From Actinokineospora bangkokensis (GTDB lineage: Bacteria; Actinomycetota; Actinomycetes; Mycobacteriales; Pseudonocardiaceae), in contig NZ_MKQR01000028.1 of assembly GCF_001940455.1 (NCBI RefSeq), positions 528,837-592,836 on the forward strand: a stretch of DNA of 64,000 bases. The letters run 5' to 3'. Positions 21,043-32,301 of the stretch are shown here, in pieces (positions within the stretch are counted from its first letter, which is position 1; each line of letters begins with the position of its first letter). The notes under the pieces were generated by a model. The model saw nothing but the letters and a program-made list of their open reading frames with translations. It was not told the origin of the DNA and did no database searches. Made by a program: the position numbers and the translations under genes.

Positions 21043-23388
21043 TCAGCTGGTGGCGACCGCGACGTCGTCGATGACGAAGTTCGTGGCCAGCGAGCTGTCC
21101 TCGGTGCCGGTCCACTTCAGCACCGTGGCGCCCTTGCCCGCGAGCGAGCTCAGGTCGACGGTCCGCTGCTGGTAGCCCGACGCGCTGTTGGCGTTGCTGT
21201 AGCTGGCCAGCGTGGTGGTGCCCGCCGCCAGGGTCAGCTTGTCGTAGGCGGTGGTGCCCGACTCCTTGGTGTCGATGTGCAGCCAGTAGGTCAGCGTGGC
21301 GCGGCACCCGGTCGGGACGGTGATGGTCGTCGACAGGGTGTCGGTGTGCGTGGTGCCGTAGCCGTTGAGCCAGGCGATGCGGGTGCCGCCGTGCGCGGGC
21401 TCGGCCGTGGTGGCCGCGCTGAGCACGCCGGTCGAGGCGGTCCACGGGGTGGTGCCGGACTCGAACCCGCCGTTGCTGACCAGCTGCGCCGGGGTGCAGG
21501 TGCCGCCGCCGACCGGGTTCACGGTGAAGGTGAACGTCGCCGTCCCCGCGTTGCCCGCCGGGTCCTTCGCGGTGACCACGACGGTCGAGGTGCCCGCGGT
21601 GGTGGGGGTGCCGGAGATGCGGCCCGAGGTGGAGATCGACAGGCCCGCGGGCAGGCCGGTGGCGGTGAAGGTCACCGCGTCGCCCTGCGGGTCCGAGGCC
21701 GACAGCTGCAGGCTGACCGCCGTGCCGACGGTGCCGGTCTGCGAGCCCGGGTTCGTCACGACCGGGGCCTGGCCGCCGCCCGCGGTGCACCCGGGGTCGG
21801 TGCCGGTGACCGCGACGGCCTTCCACGCCGCGTTCACCGCGGCGCACTCGGTGCCCGCGCCGTAGAGGTCCTTGGCCGCGTTGATCGAGGCGGTGCGGGC
21901 CGCGGCGTAGTTGGTGTTGGAGGTCATGTAGGTCGTCAGCGCGCGGTACCAGATCTTCCCGGCCTTGTCGTTGCCGATGCCGGTGACCGCCGGGGCGCCC
22001 GAGCAGGTCGGGCTGTTGCCCCACTGCGAGGAGCCGGAGCCGACCGCGAGCAGGTAGAAGAAGTGGTTGCCCACGCCGGAGGAGTAGTGCACGTCGACGT
22101 TGCCGACGCCGCTGTACCAGCAGCCCTTGGACGCGCCGTCCTTGGTCGGGTCGTCCATGTAGCGCAGCGGGGAGCCGTTGCCGTTGATGTCGATCTTCTC
22201 GCCGATGAGGTAGTCCGGCGCGTCGGCCGGGCTGTTGGCGGTGAACTCGACCAGGGTGCCGAAGATGTCCGAAGTGGACTCGTTGAGGCCGCCGGACTCA
22301 CCGGAGTAGGTGAGGTTCGCGGTGGCGCTGGTGACGCCGTGCGACATCTCGTGGCCCGCCACGTCCAGCGCGGTGAACGGCTTGGACCCGGGGGAGCCGT
22401 CGCCGTAGATCATGCAGAAGCAGGAGTCGTCCCAGCCCGCGTTGGCGTAGTTGGTGCCGTAGTGCACGTAGGACACCGCGCCGACGCCGTTGTTCTCGAT
22501 CCCGTTGCGGCCGTGGGTGTTCTTGTAGTAGTCCCACGTCTTCATGATGCCGTAGTGCGCGTCGACGCCCACCGTGGCGCGGTTGGACAGGGTCCCGTCA
22601 CCGAAGGTGTTGGTGGTCGAGGTGAACGAGACCCCCGAGTTGCTGGTGCGGTTCTGGGCGTCCTTGGTCTCGCCGCCGCCGCGGCCCGCGTCCTTGAGCG
22701 AGTACGTGGTGCCCGACTGCGTGGTGCCGACGGACACGGTGCCGACCTGGTAGCCCTTGCCGGTGCCGGTGTCGGCCTTCTCGAAGGTGTCCCAGCTCTG
22801 CCGCACGGCGCCGGTGGCGGCGTCGACGAGCACGTTGAGGTGGCTGGGCGACTGGTCGGGCGCGATGCCGTCGACGACGACCTGCCAGGCCAGGGTCGGG
22901 GTGGCGGAGGTGAACTCGTCCACCACCAGCTCCGACCGGGTGCCCGAGCGGGTGCCCGCGAACCGGCCCGCGGCGGTGCGCTGCGCGTCGGCCTGCGCCA
23001 CCTTGGGCGTGGTCGACAGCGCCAGCGGGCTGGTCTGGGTCAGCGACGCCGCGCTGAACGCCCCGCCCGGCGCGTTGTGCACGACCACGTCGCCGCCCAG
23101 GACCTTCAGGCCCTTGTACGCGCGGTCGAAGTGGGTGTGCGTGGCGCCGTTCGGGTCGGTCGCGGTGGAGCTGACGGTGAACGTGTCGTCCGCCGAGGCG
23201 GCCAGCGCCGCGGGGTGCTGGGCGATGGCGGCGGTGGCGGCCTGCACGGCCCGTTCCGCGGCGCCGACCTGGGCAGGGGTGGTCGGGGCCGCGGTGGCGG
23301 TGCCGGTGGTGGCGACGAGCGCGCAGGCGACGACGGCAGTGCCGACGCCGCCCGCCACGAGCCGCCGACCCACGGGTGTGGATCGCAT
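21043..23388 (-). CDS. Secreted M4-family metalloprotease with PIG-like and binding domains
   Basis: A 781-residue preproenzyme. It has a signal peptide (about 1-34, ending ATAA-PT), FTP/PepSY propeptide regions (about 65-195), and a thermolysin-type catalytic domain. Zinc motif HEMSH is at 346-350 and GGLNESTSD at 366-374 supplies the third ligand. Late M4 residues in VDVHYSSGVGNHFFYLL include the catalytic His. A cadherin/He_PIG-like Ig domain (about 560-650, PVVTNPGSQTGTVGTAVSLQ) and a C-terminal jelly-roll domain (NGGFESGTTPW onward) follow. It is an extracellular protease for nutrient acquisition. ATG at 23388 is preceded by AGGAGG. A terminator follows the gene. Confidence 0.93.
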   Translation of the reverse strand: MRSTPVGRRLVAGGVGTAVVACALVATTGTATAAPTTPAQVGAAERAVQAATAAIAQHPAALAASADDTFTVSSTATDPNGATHTHFDRAYKGLKVLGGDVVVHNAPGGAFSAASLTQTSPLALSTTPKVAQADAQRTAAGRFAGTRSGTRSELVVDEFTSATPTLAWQVVVDGIAPDQSPSHLNVLVDAATGAVRQSWDTFEKADTGTGKGYQVGTVSVGTTQSGTTYSLKDAGRGGGETKDAQNRTSNSGVSFTSTTNTFGDGTLSNRATVGVDAHYGIMKTWDYYKNTHGRNGIENNGVGAVSYVHYGTNYANAGWDDSCFCMIYGDGSPGSKPFTALDVAGHEMSHGVTSATANLTYSGESGGLNESTSDIFGTLVEFTANSPADAPDYLIGEKIDINGNGSPLRYMDDPTKDGASKGCWYSGVGNVDVHYSSGVGNHFFYLLAVGSGSSQWGNSPTCSGAPAVTGIGNDKAGKIWYRALTTYMTSNTNYAAARTASINAAKDLYGAGTECAAVNAAWKAVAVTGTDPGCTAGGGQAPVVTNPGSQTGTVGTAVSLQLSASDPQGDAVTFTATGLPAGLSISTSGRISGTPTTAGTSTVVVTAKDPAGNAGTATFTFTVNPVGGGTCTPAQLVSNGGFESGTTPWTASTGVLSAATTAEPAHGGTRIAWLNGYGTTHTDTLSTTITVPTGCRATLTYWLHIDTKESGTTAYDKLTLAAGTTTLASYSNANSASGYQQRTVDLSSLAGKGATVLKWTGTEDSSLATNFVIDDVAVATS

Positions 23389-23641
23389 GGTGGGGTCCTC
23401 CTGGATGCGGGTACCGCCTACCGCCCTCAGGCAGGCGGGCACAGCGGCGGAAACGTAAGCGCCGCCGCCAGGGGTTCACCAGCGCGTGTCCGGGTAGTCG
23501 TTTTGCCAAATAACCAGACTGCTCCGAACGTGGGTACCACCGTGTCCGGATTTGTCGCAGTTAGTCCTGTCTTCGCAGGTCAGGCGGGAATATCGGCCCG
23601 CATCGGGAAAAGTCGAACATGGACAGACCCCACCGGAGGTG

Positions 23642-25030
<1,389 letters not shown>

Positions 25031-25129
25031 GCCCCCAGTCTTCCCCCGGAACCGGCCGCGCGCGTGCTGCGCAAGGTCGTCTTCGCCACATAGGGTTGGC
25101 GGCACCACCACGCCAGCCAGGGAGGACGC

Positions 25130-26116
25130 GTGACCCCTCCGACCACCCAGGACGTCGACCTGCTCATCGTCGGCGCCGGGCCCACCGGCCTCTACGCCGC
25201 CTACTACGCGGGCTTCCGCGAGCTGAGCACCGCCGTGGTCGACTCGCTGCCGGAACCGGGCGGGCAGGTCACCGCCATGTACCCGGAGAAGGTGATCTAC
25301 GACGTGGCGGGCTTCCCCGCCGTGCGCGGCCGCGACCTGGTCGACGCCCTGGTCGCGCAGGCGGGCCAGTGGGGGCCCAGCTACCTGCTCGGCCGCCGCG
25401 CCCACGCGCTGACCCCCGACGGCGACGGCTACGCCGTCGGCCTCGACGGCGGCGCCACCGTGCGCGCCAGGGCGGTGCTCATCACCGCCGGGATCGGCGA
25501 GTTCACCCCGCGCCCGCTGCCCGCGGGCACCGGCTGGCTCGGCCGCGGCATGGTGCACTTCGTCCCGGCCCTCGAAGCCCACCGCGACCAGCACGTCGTG
25601 GTGGTCGGCGGCGGCGACTCGGCGTTCGACTGGGCGCTGGCCCTGCACCCGATCGCCCGGTCGGTGACCATCGTCCACCGGCGCGCCCGCTTCCGCGCCA
25701 TGCCCGCCACGGTGCGCCAGGTGGAGGGGCTGGGGGTGCGGATCATCACCGACGCCGAGGTCACCGAGTTCCGCGGCGAGCCGGAGCTGGCGGGGGTGGC
25801 GGTGCTGCGCAAGGGCGAGACCGAGCCGGAGGTGCTGCCCGCCCACGCCGTCGTCGCCGCCCTCGGCTTCACCGCCGACCTCGGGCCCATCGAGTCCTGG
25901 GGCCTGGAGATCAGCCACCGCTCCATCGCGGTCGACTCGACCATGCGCACGGCGCGCGAGCGGGTGTACGCGGCGGGGGACGTGGCGTCCTACCCGGGCA
26001 AGGTCAAGCTCATCGCGACCGGGTTCGGGGAGGCGGCGACGGCGGTGAACAACATCGCGGTGGCGTTGGACCCCGACGCGCACTTGTTCCCGGGGCACTC
26101 CAGCGGCGGGGAGTGA
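25130..26116 (+). CDS. FAD/NAD(P)-dependent oxidoreductase (ferredoxin/flavodoxin-NADP reductase type 2)
   Basis: A 328-residue flavoprotein. It has an N-terminal FAD dinucleotide-binding motif ([22 protein letters not shown] at 15-20), [12 protein letters not shown], a second Rossmann motif [15 protein letters not shown] and the FAD-binding [12 protein letters not shown]. The CxxC redox centre of thioredoxin reductases is absent. This identifies the TrxR-like ferredoxin-NADP reductase class (YumC type), which passes electrons between NADPH and ferredoxin or flavodoxin. GTG at 25130 has GGGAGGA upstream and a -10-like TAGGGT at 25091-25096. It is monocistronic and converges with the transpeptidase gene. 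Confidence 0.9.
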   Translation: MTPPTTQDVDLLIVGAGPTGLYAAYYAGFRELSTAVVDSLPEPGGQVTAMYPEKVIYDVAGFPAVRGRDLVDALVAQAGQWGPSYLLGRRAHALTPDGDGYAVGLDGGATVRARAVLITAGIGEFTPRPLPAGTGWLGRGMVHFVPALEAHRDQHVVVVGGGDSAFDWALALHPIARSVTIVHRRARFRAMPATVRQVEGLGVRIITDAEVTEFRGEPELAGVAVLRKGETEPEVLPAHAVVAALGFTADLGPIESWGLEISHRSIAVDSTMRTARERVYAAGDVASYPGKVKLIATGFGEAATAVNNIAVALDPDAHLFPGHSSGGE

Positions 26117-26153
26117 CAGGCGGCTGGGCTTCGGGGGCGGGGCACCCCCGTTG

Positions 26154-26798
26154 TCAGCGGACGACCTGGACGGTGTCGCCGACCTTGAGGGAGTTGTAGA
26201 ACTGCTTGGCGGCCGCGGCGGAGAGGTGGATGCAGCCGTGGGACTTGACCTTGAGGCTGCCCTGGTGGAAGGCGATGCCGCCGTTGAAGAAGACCGAGTA
26301 GGGCATCGGGGCGTCGTCGAACTCGCTGCTCTTGTGGTCGATGTCCTTCCACTGCACGCGGAAGGTGCCCGGCGGGGTGAGGTAGCCGGGGCGGCCGCTG
26401 GTGATGGGGACGGGGCCGTAGACGACCTTGCCGCCGGAGAGCAGCCAGGACTGGTTCGCGCTGAGGTCGATGCAGGCGCGGGCGGCGGCCGAGCACGGGG
26501 TGCCCTCGGACGGGCCGGGCTTGGGGGTGGCCGTGGTGGGCTTCGGCTTCGGCTTGGTCGTGGTCGGCTTGGGCTTGGTCGTGGTGGTGGTGGGGGCGAC
26601 CGTGGTGGTGGTCGTCGTGGGGGCGGCGGTGGTGGTCTGCACCACCGGGGCCACCGCCGTGGTGGTCGTGGTCGTGGCCGTCGTGCTCGACGTGGTGGGC
26701 ACCTGCGCGGCCGCGTTCTCGGCCCCCTCGCTGGTCCCGCACGCGCCCAGCAGCCCCGCCGCCGCGACCGCCGCCAGTCCCGCCCTCAGCTTGCCCAT
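26154..26798 (-). CDS. Lipoprotein L,D-transpeptidase (YkuD domain)
   Basis: A 214-residue protein. Residues 1-20 are a lipoprotein signal with lipobox LLGAC (Cys20). A long Thr/Pro/Lys linker (about 35-95, repeats of [10 protein letters not shown]) spans the wall. The C-terminal YkuD catalytic domain carries SHGCIHL with nucleophile Cys189 and an upstream conserved His (IAFHQGS). It makes 3-3 cross-links in peptidoglycan or anchors ligands to it. ATG at 26798 is chosen because AAGGAG (plus 26808-26813) is 9 nt upstream; GTG two codons earlier is too close to it. The low-complexity linker is normal for cell-wall-spanning proteins. Confidence 0.92.
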   Translation of the reverse strand: MGKLRAGLAAVAAAGLLGACGTSEGAENAAAQVPTTSSTTATTTTTTAVAPVVQTTTAAPTTTTTTVAPTTTTTKPKPTTTKPKPKPTTATPKPGPSEGTPCSAAARACIDLSANQSWLLSGGKVVYGPVPITSGRPGYLTPPGTFRVQWKDIDHKSSEFDDAPMPYSVFFNGGIAFHQGSLKVKSHGCIHLSAAAAKQFYNSLKVGDTVQVVR

Positions 26799-26834
26799 GT
26801 TCACCGGCTCCTTGAGAACCCCCTGGCCAGCACG

Positions 26835-26906
26835 GCGCCGACCCGCTTGCGGGTGATTCCACCCCCCAAGACGGGTCGGCGCGAGTGGGGGTTGCCGGTC
26901 GCAACC
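26835..26906. terminator. Hairpins in the glpX / transpeptidase gap
   Basis: Arms GCGCCGACCCG (26835-26845) and CGGGTCGGCGC (26872-26882) are perfectly complementary but have a long 26-nt loop. A second small hairpin GGTTGC/GCAACC lies at 26890-26906. They lie 3' of glpX and 5' of the transpeptidase gene, so they may terminate glpX or structure the transpeptidase leader. Confidence 0.4.
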
Positions 26907-26954
26907 GATCCGTGACCGTCAGCCGCGGGCGCGGCGAGGTCGTGCGCGCGACCG

Positions 26955-27995
26955 CTACGGCAGCGGCGGGATCTCCTCCGCGGCGTCCTCGCGGTCGAAG
27001 TCGACGTTGGCGTACTCGCGCAGCTTCGTCAGCCGGTGGAAGCCGTCGATCATGCGCACGGTGCCGGACTTGGAGCGCATGACGATCGACTGGGTGGTGC
27101 AGCCGCCGGAGCGGTAGTGCACGCCGCGCAGCAGGTCGCCGTCGGTGACCCCGGTGGCGCAGAAGAACACGTTGTCGCCGCGCACCAGGTCGTCGGTCAG
27201 CAGCACCCGGTCGAGGTCGTGGCCCGCGTCGAGCGCCTTCTGCCGCTCCTCGTCGTCCTTGGGCCACAGCTTGCCCTGGATCGCCCCGCCCATGCACTTG
27301 AGCGCCGCCGCGGCGATGATCCCCTCGGGGGTGCCGCCGATGCCGATGAGCATGTCGATGCCGGTGGTCGGGCGGGCGGCGGAGATCGCGCCCGCCACGT
27401 CGCCGTCGGAGATGAAGTGGATGCGCGCCCCCGCCTCGCGCACCTCCTTGACCAGCGACTCGTGCCGGGGCCGGTCGAGGATGCACACGGTGACGTCGGA
27501 GACCTCGGTCTCCTTGGCCTTGGCCACCCGGCGCACGTTCTCCGCGATCGGCGCGGTGATGTCGACGACGTCGGCGGCCTCCGGGCCCACCGCCAGCTTC
27601 TCCATGTAGAACACCGCGGACGGGTCGAACATCGCCCCGCGCTCGGCCACGGCGAGCACGGCCAGCGCGTTCGGCATGCCCTTGGCCATCAGCGTGGTGC
27701 CGTCGATCGGGTCGACCGCCACGTCGCAGGCCGGGCCCTGGCCGTTGCCGACCTCCTCGCCGTTGTAGAGCATCGGCGCCTCGTCCTTCTCGCCCTCGCC
27801 GATGACGACCACACCGCTCATGGTCACCGTGCCGATGAGCTTGCGCATGGCGTCCACGGCCGCGCCGTCGCCGCCGTTCTTGTCGCCGCGCCCGACCCAG
27901 CGGCCCGCGGCCATCGCCGCGGCCTCGGTGACCCGGACCAGTTCGAGTGCGAGGTTGCGGTCGGGCGCCTCCCGGCGCCGGGGGGAGCTGGTCAT
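26955..27995 (-). CDS. glpX: Class II fructose-1,6-bisphosphatase
   Basis: A 346-residue protein. It has GlpX motifs [20 protein letters not shown] and [15 protein letters not shown] (metal-binding Asp and phosphate-binding Gly-Thr-Thr), then [10 protein letters not shown] and [15 protein letters not shown]. It removes the 1-phosphate of fructose-1,6-bisphosphate in gluconeogenesis. In mycobacteria GlpX is the main FBPase. ATG at 27995 has GGAGG 5 nt upstream; an ATG at 28013 is possible. It is divergent from the DUF4245 gene, the same arrangement as Rv1099c-Rv1100. Confidence 0.95.
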   Translation of the reverse strand: MTSSPRRREAPDRNLALELVRVTEAAAMAAGRWVGRGDKNGGDGAAVDAMRKLIGTVTMSGVVVIGEGEKDEAPMLYNGEEVGNGQGPACDVAVDPIDGTTLMAKGMPNALAVLAVAERGAMFDPSAVFYMEKLAVGPEAADVVDITAPIAENVRRVAKAKETEVSDVTVCILDRPRHESLVKEVREAGARIHFISDGDVAGAISAARPTTGIDMLIGIGGTPEGIIAAAALKCMGGAIQGKLWPKDDEERQKALDAGHDLDRVLLTDDLVRGDNVFFCATGVTDGDLLRGVHYRSGGCTTQSIVMRSKSGTVRMIDGFHRLTKLREYANVDFDREDAAEEIPPLP

Positions 27996-28115
27996 CGGTG
28001 CCTCCGTGCTCATCGCGACTGGACCACTGGGCATCTTCCCAGACCAGGCGCGGCGGCGGCGCCCGCGCGGCGCCGTGCCGCTCGTCACCCCGGCCCCCGG
28101 TGCGACGATGGGCGG

Positions 28116-28709
28116 GTGGCACACACCCCCGAACCCGCTGGTCCGCCGAAGAAGGACCGGTTGCAGCACGGCCTGCGCGACATGGTGCTGTCCCTGCTCG
28201 CCCTGCTGGTGATCATCGCCGCCTTGCTGCTGTTCAACCGCAGCTGCTCGTTCAGCCCCGGCGGCCCGGAGATCGATCCCTCCTCGGCGCCCACTGTGGA
28301 CGTCCGACCGCAGTTCGAGCAGGTGGCGCGCACCGTCGACTTCTCCCTGAGGCTGCCCGCCGTCCCCGCGCGGTGGCGGGCGAACTCGACCACCACCAAC
28401 CGCGCGGGCGCGGACTCGGTGGTGGTCCGAGCGGGCTGGCTCACACCGGACCGCTTCGTGGGCCTGAGCCAATCCCGCGCCGCCGCGCCCGAGCTGGTGG
28501 AGCTGGAGACCGGCGCGCGGGCCGAACCCACTGGATCGGTCGAGGTGGACGGGACACAGTGGACGGTCTACCCCGGCGTCCGCGCCGAGCGCGCCTGGGC
28601 CGCCGCCCTCGGCGGCACGACGACGCTGATCACGGGCACCGGGACCGAGGACGAGTTCCGCACCCTGGCCACCGCCGTGCAGGCCGCGCAACCCCTGCCC
28701 CGCAGCTGA
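28116..28709 (+). CDS. DUF4245 membrane-anchored protein (Rv1100-like)
   Basis: A 197-residue protein. A short cytoplasmic N-terminus precedes one transmembrane helix (about 24-42, [18 protein letters not shown]). The extracytoplasmic domain includes [18 protein letters not shown] and a C-terminal [17 protein letters not shown]. This matches DUF4245, an actinobacterial family of unknown function found next to glpX. GTG at 28116 directly follows a GACGAT-like -10 with no ribosome-binding site, consistent with leaderless translation. The promoter is shared head to head with glpX. Confidence 0.85.
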   Translation: MAHTPEPAGPPKKDRLQHGLRDMVLSLLALLVIIAALLLFNRSCSFSPGGPEIDPSSAPTVDVRPQFEQVARTVDFSLRLPAVPARWRANSTTTNRAGADSVVVRAGWLTPDRFVGLSQSRAAAPELVELETGARAEPTGSVEVDGTQWTVYPGVRAERAWAAALGGTTTLITGTGTEDEFRTLATAVQAAQPLPRS

Positions 28710-28724
28710 CTCCCACGATCAAGT

Positions 28725-28736
28725 GAACCGGTTCAG
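28725..28736. promoter_or_regulatory. Perfect 12-bp palindrome TGAACCGGTTCA
   Basis: It lies 16 bp after the DUF4245 stop, in a 137-bp convergent gap with no other feature. It resembles LacI/GntR-type operators, but no promoter is nearby, so its role is unclear. Confidence 0.3.
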
Positions 28737-28846
28737 CGCCGCCACAACAGTTTCCGACGCAGCGTCAGCCACGCGCCCCACTCGGGGGAGGCGCGGTCCC
28801 GTTCGTCGTCGCGGTGGCGCGCCCGTCGCCATCCGGTGGTGCAGGC

Positions 28847-29527
28847 CTACTGGTGGGCGATGCGGTCCAGCCACTCGACCATCAGGGCGCCCTCGCGCGG
28901 CGTGAGCGCGTCCGTCCCCGGCAGCGCCGCGCGCAGGGTGATGGCCGCGCCCGCGGCACCGGGGGCCGCGGTGGGGGTGGCGTCGGTGGTGATGGCCGCG
29001 ATCACCGCCTCCCGGGCCAAGTGGGACAGGGTCGTGTCCCGCCGGTCCTCCGGGAGGCCGATCTGGGTCAGGGTCATGCCGCAGCCCGCGGAGTGCACCA
29101 GGTGGGCCGCGTGCTCCTCGCTGACCCGCAGGCGCCCGGCCTCGGCGATGCGGCGCACCTGGCCCGCCAGCACCCGGGCCGCGGCCTCGGCCGCCGGGTT
29201 GGCCGCGCCGGGTCGGGGCTCGCCGTAGATCAGCGAGTACAGGGCGGGGTTGGCCAGCCCGAAGCCCACGTGCAGGTCCCAGCCGCGCCGTAGGTCGGCC
29301 ACCGGGTCGTCGCTGGGGGGCAGGCCGGTCTTGCTGCTCAGGTACGCCTGGAAGCCGTCGAGGGCCACCGCGTCGAGCAGGCCCTGCTTGTCCCCGAACG
29401 CGCGGTAGATCGTCGGGGCCTGCACGCCCGCCGCCGCGCTCACCGCGCGGGTGGACACCGCCTCCCGCCCGCCCTCGCGCAGCAGCGCGGCCGCGGCGGC
29501 GACGATCCGCTCCCTGGTGCCGGTCAC
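28847..29527 (-). CDS. TetR family transcriptional regulator
   Basis: A 226-residue protein. The N-terminal HTH (about 5-55) contains EAVSTRAVSAAAGVQAPTIY and RAFGDKQGLLDAV. The C-terminal effector domain is Ala-rich with no diagnostic ligand motif. GTG at 29527 is 7 nt downstream of the -10-like TATCGT. A perfect palindrome at 29539-29554 overlaps this -10, so autorepression is likely. No co-transcribed target is obvious; xseB upstream is on the same strand with its 3' end 94 bp away. Confidence 0.85.
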   Translation of the reverse strand: MTGTRERIVAAAAALLREGGREAVSTRAVSAAAGVQAPTIYRAFGDKQGLLDAVALDGFQAYLSSKTGLPPSDDPVADLRRGWDLHVGFGLANPALYSLIYGEPRPGAANPAAEAAARVLAGQVRRIAEAGRLRVSEEHAAHLVHSAGCGMTLTQIGLPEDRRDTTLSHLAREAVIAAITTDATPTAAPGAAGAAITLRAALPGTDALTPREGALMVEWLDRIAHQ

Positions 29528-29538
29528 GACACCAACGA

Positions 29539-29554
29539 TAACACCGATGTGTTA
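29539..29554. promoter_or_regulatory. Operator-like palindrome TAACAC-N4-GTGTTA
   Basis: Perfect 6-bp arms around CGAT lie 11 bp upstream of the TetR start and overlap its -10-like hexamer (TATCGT, plus 29535-29540). This is the expected position for an autoregulatory TetR operator. Confidence 0.6.
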
Positions 29555-29620
29555 GCGCTGGTCCGTTCCGTGCGCGGCGGCGCGGGCTAGGCCGCTGTTG
29601 TGCCGGTGCCGGCGGGGGCT

Positions 29621-29827
29621 CTAGGGCGACTCGGCCTCGGCGGCGGCCAGCGCGGTCTCGACCCGCTCCCGGGCCCCCGCCAGGTGCTTGTCGCACGTGC
29701 GGGCCAGCGCCTCGCCGCGCTCCCAGAGCGCCAGCGACTCCTCCAGCGGCAGCCCGCCCGCCTCCAGCTTGGCGACCACGGCCACCAGTTCGTCGCGCGC
29801 CTGCTCGTAGCCCAGCTCTGCGGTCAT
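29621..29827 (-). CDS. xseB: Exonuclease VII small subunit
   Basis: A 68-residue protein. [20 protein letters not shown] and [20 protein letters not shown] are the two XseB helices. Several small subunits bind one XseA to form exonuclease VII, which degrades single-stranded DNA from both ends. ATG at 29827 overlaps the stop of an intervening hypothetical gene (ATGA), so it is coupled to it rather than directly to xseA. Its length is normal for the family. Confidence 0.92.
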   Translation of the reverse strand: MTAELGYEQARDELVAVVAKLEAGGLPLEESLALWERGEALARTCDKHLAGARERVETALAAAEAESP

Positions 29828-30201
29828 CGGGTGGTGCTCTCCGTGCGGACCCTCGACTGCGCCAGCACAGTCGCGACCGCCTGGTCGTAGGCGACGAACG
29901 CCTCGGCGAAGTCGGCGCCGTCGCGGTCGGTGACGGCCTCGGTGATGCGGGCCAGCTCCCGGGTGACCCTGGTGCGCCCGGTGGCGGCGGGCGCGGCCAG
30001 CGCGGCGGCCGCGTCGTGCAGCTCGCGCAGGCGCCGGGGCAGCTGGTGGCGGCCGGTGTTGGCGCACCCGGCCAGCAGCGCCGCCCACGCCTCGGCGGCG
30101 GCGGCGTCGGCGCGCAGGGCGGCCCAGTGCACGTCGACGTCGAGGGTGCGCGAGGTGGTCAGCGTCAACGGCAGGAACGTCGGCTCGCGGGTGGTGCGCA
30201 T
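29824..30201 (-). CDS. Hypothetical protein inserted between xseA and xseB
   Basis: A 125-residue, Ala-rich, mostly helical soluble protein ([20 protein letters not shown], later [16 protein letters not shown]). ATG at 30201 shares a base with the xseA stop (TGATG), and its stop overlaps xseB. It is therefore locked into the xseA-orf-xseB operon by coupling on both sides. I recognise no family. In M. tuberculosis, as I remember it, xseA and xseB are adjacent, so this looks like an added component. A role with exonuclease VII is possible, but operon position is the only evidence. Confidence 0.65.
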   Translation of the reverse strand: MRTTREPTFLPLTLTTSRTLDVDVHWAALRADAAAAEAWAALLAGCANTGRHQLPRRLRELHDAAAALAAPAATGRTRVTRELARITEAVTDRDGADFAEAFVAYDQAVATVLAQSRVRTESTTR

Positions 30202-31466
30202 CAGCCGTCTCCTTCCCGTCCGCCCGCCGTCGCGTGCAGGGCACCGTCCGCCAGCCGCACGCGCAGGGGGGTGCCCGCCGGGGCGTCGGAGACCGAGCGC
30301 AGGACGTGGGTGGTCCCGTCGTCGGCGGTGCGCTGCACGACCGCGTACCCCCGGGCAAGCGTGGCGGCTGGCCCCAGGGTCGTCAAGCGGGCGCGGGTGG
30401 CGGTCAGCGCCGTGGTCTCCTCCGCGAGCCTGCCCAGCACGGCCCGCCTGCCCCGCTCGGTGAGCGCCCGCACCTGCTCAGCGTGTCTGTCGAGCGGGCT
30501 GAGCGGGTCGGCCAGCACCGGCCTGCTGCGCAGCTGGGTGAGCACCCGCAGCTCGCGGTCCACCCACCCGTGCAGCGCGCGGCGGGCCCGGTCGCGCATC
30601 TGCCGCACCCGCAGCGACTCCTCCGCCACGTCCGGCACCACCCGCTTGCCCGCGTCGGTGGGCGTCGAGCAGCGCACGTCCGCGACGTGGTCGAGCAGCG
30701 GGGTGTCCGGCTCGTGGCCGATCGCGCTGAGCACCGGCGTGCGGCACTCGGCCACCGCCCGGCACAGCGCCTCGTCGGAGAACGGCAGCAGGTCCTCCAC
30801 GCTCCCCCCGCCGCGGGCGATGACGATGACCTCCACGTCCGGGTCCCGGTCGAGCACCCGCAGCGCGTCGAGCACCTGCGGCACCGCCAGCGCGCCCTGC
30901 ACGGCCACGTTCTCCACCCGGAACCGCACCGCGGGCCACCGCGCGGTCGCGTTGGCCAGCACGTCGTGCTCGGCCGCCGAGGCCCGCCCGGTGATCAGCC
31001 CCACCACCTTGGGCAGGAACGGCGGGCGCCGCTTGCGCCGCGGGTCGAACAGGCCCTCGGCGGCCAGCAGCCGCCGCAGCCGCTCGATGCGGGCCAGCAG
31101 CTCCCCGATGCCCACCGCGCGGATCTCCGCCGCGCGCAGGCTCAGCGTGCCGCGGTTCATGAAGAAGGTGGGCTTGGCGTGCACCACCACGCGGGTGCCG
31201 TCGGTCAGCGGCGGCTCGTGCCTGCGCAGCACGTCCGCGGCGCAGGTGACCGTCATGGACACGTCGGCGGCCGGGTCGCGCAGGGTGAGGAACGCGGTCC
31301 CGGTGCCCGGGCGCGCCGAGATCTGGGTGAGCTGGCCCTCCACCCACACCGCGCCGAGCCGGTTGATCCACTCCGCGATCTTGCGGGCCACCGTCCGCAC
31401 CGGCCAGGGCTCCTCCGGGGTGGACCCGGCCTTGGCCGCGGGGGCCTGCTGGGGCTGCTCGGTCAC
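30201..31466 (-). CDS. xseA: Exonuclease VII large subunit
   Basis: A 421-residue protein. The N-terminal OB-fold (about 20-120) contains [20 protein letters not shown]. The catalytic region carries [39 protein letters not shown] and [21 protein letters not shown] coiled-coil-rich C-terminal half binds XseB. It is the nuclease subunit for single-stranded DNA degradation in repair. GTG at 31466 overlaps the stop of the upstream lipid-droplet protein gene (GTGA). This order (Rv1109c type, xseA, xseB) is conserved in mycobacteria. Confidence 0.95.
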   Translation of the reverse strand: MTEQPQQAPAAKAGSTPEEPWPVRTVARKIAEWINRLGAVWVEGQLTQISARPGTGTAFLTLRDPAADVSMTVTCAADVLRRHEPPLTDGTRVVVHAKPTFFMNRGTLSLRAAEIRAVGIGELLARIERLRRLLAAEGLFDPRRKRRPPFLPKVVGLITGRASAAEHDVLANATARWPAVRFRVENVAVQGALAVPQVLDALRVLDRDPDVEVIVIARGGGSVEDLLPFSDEALCRAVAECRTPVLSAIGHEPDTPLLDHVADVRCSTPTDAGKRVVPDVAEESLRVRQMRDRARRALHGWVDRELRVLTQLRSRPVLADPLSPLDRHAEQVRALTERGRRAVLGRLAEETTALTATRARLTTLGPAATLARGYAVVQRTADDGTTHVLRSVSDAPAGTPLRVRLADGALHATAGGREGDG

Positions 31467-32212
31467 TGCTGGGCGCGGACCGTCTCGATGCGCCGGACCA
31501 GCATCCCGGTGAACGACGCCCGGTTCTCCCCGGCGCGCTCGTAGGCCAGCAGCTCCTCCAGTTCCGCGATGGAGAACACGCGCAGCCGCGCCCGCAGCTG
31601 CGGCAGCGACAGCTCGTCGTAGTTGGGCACCGCGGCGGGGGCGCCCGCGATCGCCTTCTGCTCCTGCTCCCACGGGTCGGCGCCCTCGGCCTCGGCCACC
31701 AGGGCGGCCTCCTCCGCGGCGGCGTCCTCCTCGGCCGAGCCCGGCTCCAGCTCGGCGGCGGCCTCCGGGTCGCGCACCGGGTCGGCGTCCAGGGCGGGCT
31801 CGACCTCGGCGGGGTCGGCGGTGTCCTCGACGGTGCTGCCCTCGGTGGCGCTGTCCTCGTCGGCGCTGTCCTCGTCGGCGCTGTCGTCCTCGTCCTCGTA
31901 CTCGAGGTCGTCGTCGAGGTCGTCGTCGCCGACCCGGTCGAACGCGGGCCTGCTCAGGTCGTAGTCGTCGGCGTCCTCGTCGAAGGTCGCCCACTCCGGC
32001 GACTCCTCGACCGGGCGCAGCGCGGACAGCACCGCGTCGCCCTTGATGGCGAGCTCGGTCACCTGCTGCTGCACCCGCATCGAGGCCTGCAGCGCCTGGC
32101 TCGCGATCGTCACCGGCAGCCCGGCGAGGACGGTGGGGAGGTCCCTGGCGCGCTCGACGGCCGTCGCGGCCAGCCCGGCCGCGAGGCGCACCGGCAGGGG
32201 GAGAGGCTTCAT
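31463..32212 (-). CDS. Lipid droplet-associated protein-like (Rv1109c family)
   Basis: A 249-residue protein. The N-terminal amphipathic/hydrophobic region ([20 protein letters not shown], then a helix to about residue 60) is followed by a very acidic disordered middle (about 80-190). The middle has near-repeats [18 protein letters not shown] basic helical C-terminus ([30 protein letters not shown]) closes the chain. Families in this position are annotated as lipid-droplet-associated in actinobacteria; direct function is unproven here. It is the first gene of the operon with xseA and xseB, and divergent from ispH with 89 bp between starts. Confidence 0.75.
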   Translation of the reverse strand: MKPLPLPVRLAAGLAATAVERARDLPTVLAGLPVTIASQALQASMRVQQQVTELAIKGDAVLSALRPVEESPEWATFDEDADDYDLSRPAFDRVGDDDLDDDLEYEDEDDSADEDSADEDSATEGSTVEDTADPAEVEPALDADPVRDPEAAAELEPGSAEEDAAAEEAALVAEAEGADPWEQEQKAIAGAPAAVPNYDELSLPQLRARLRVFSIAELEELLAYERAGENRASFTGMLVRRIETVRAQQ

Positions 32213-32288
32213 GGCCCCTAGCCTGCCCGAATCCCCGGGATCTGCACAGCGGGCCACGGCGGGCGCGGGCGGAGACCCGGGCCACACG

Positions 32289-32294
32289 TACCCT
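32289..32294 (+). promoter_or_regulatory. -10 hexamer TACCCT of leaderless ispH
   Basis: It lies 7 nt before the ispH ATG, with no Shine-Dalgarno sequence, so transcription should start at the A of the start codon. Confidence 0.5.
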
Positions 32295-32301
32295 GGTCAC
32301 C

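Noticed and set aside
23485..23557. Direct repeat CGTGTCCGG upstream of the M4 protease gene (23485-23493 and 23541-23549)
   Set aside because: Only two copies, with imperfect flanks and a 56-bp spacing; too weak to call an operator.
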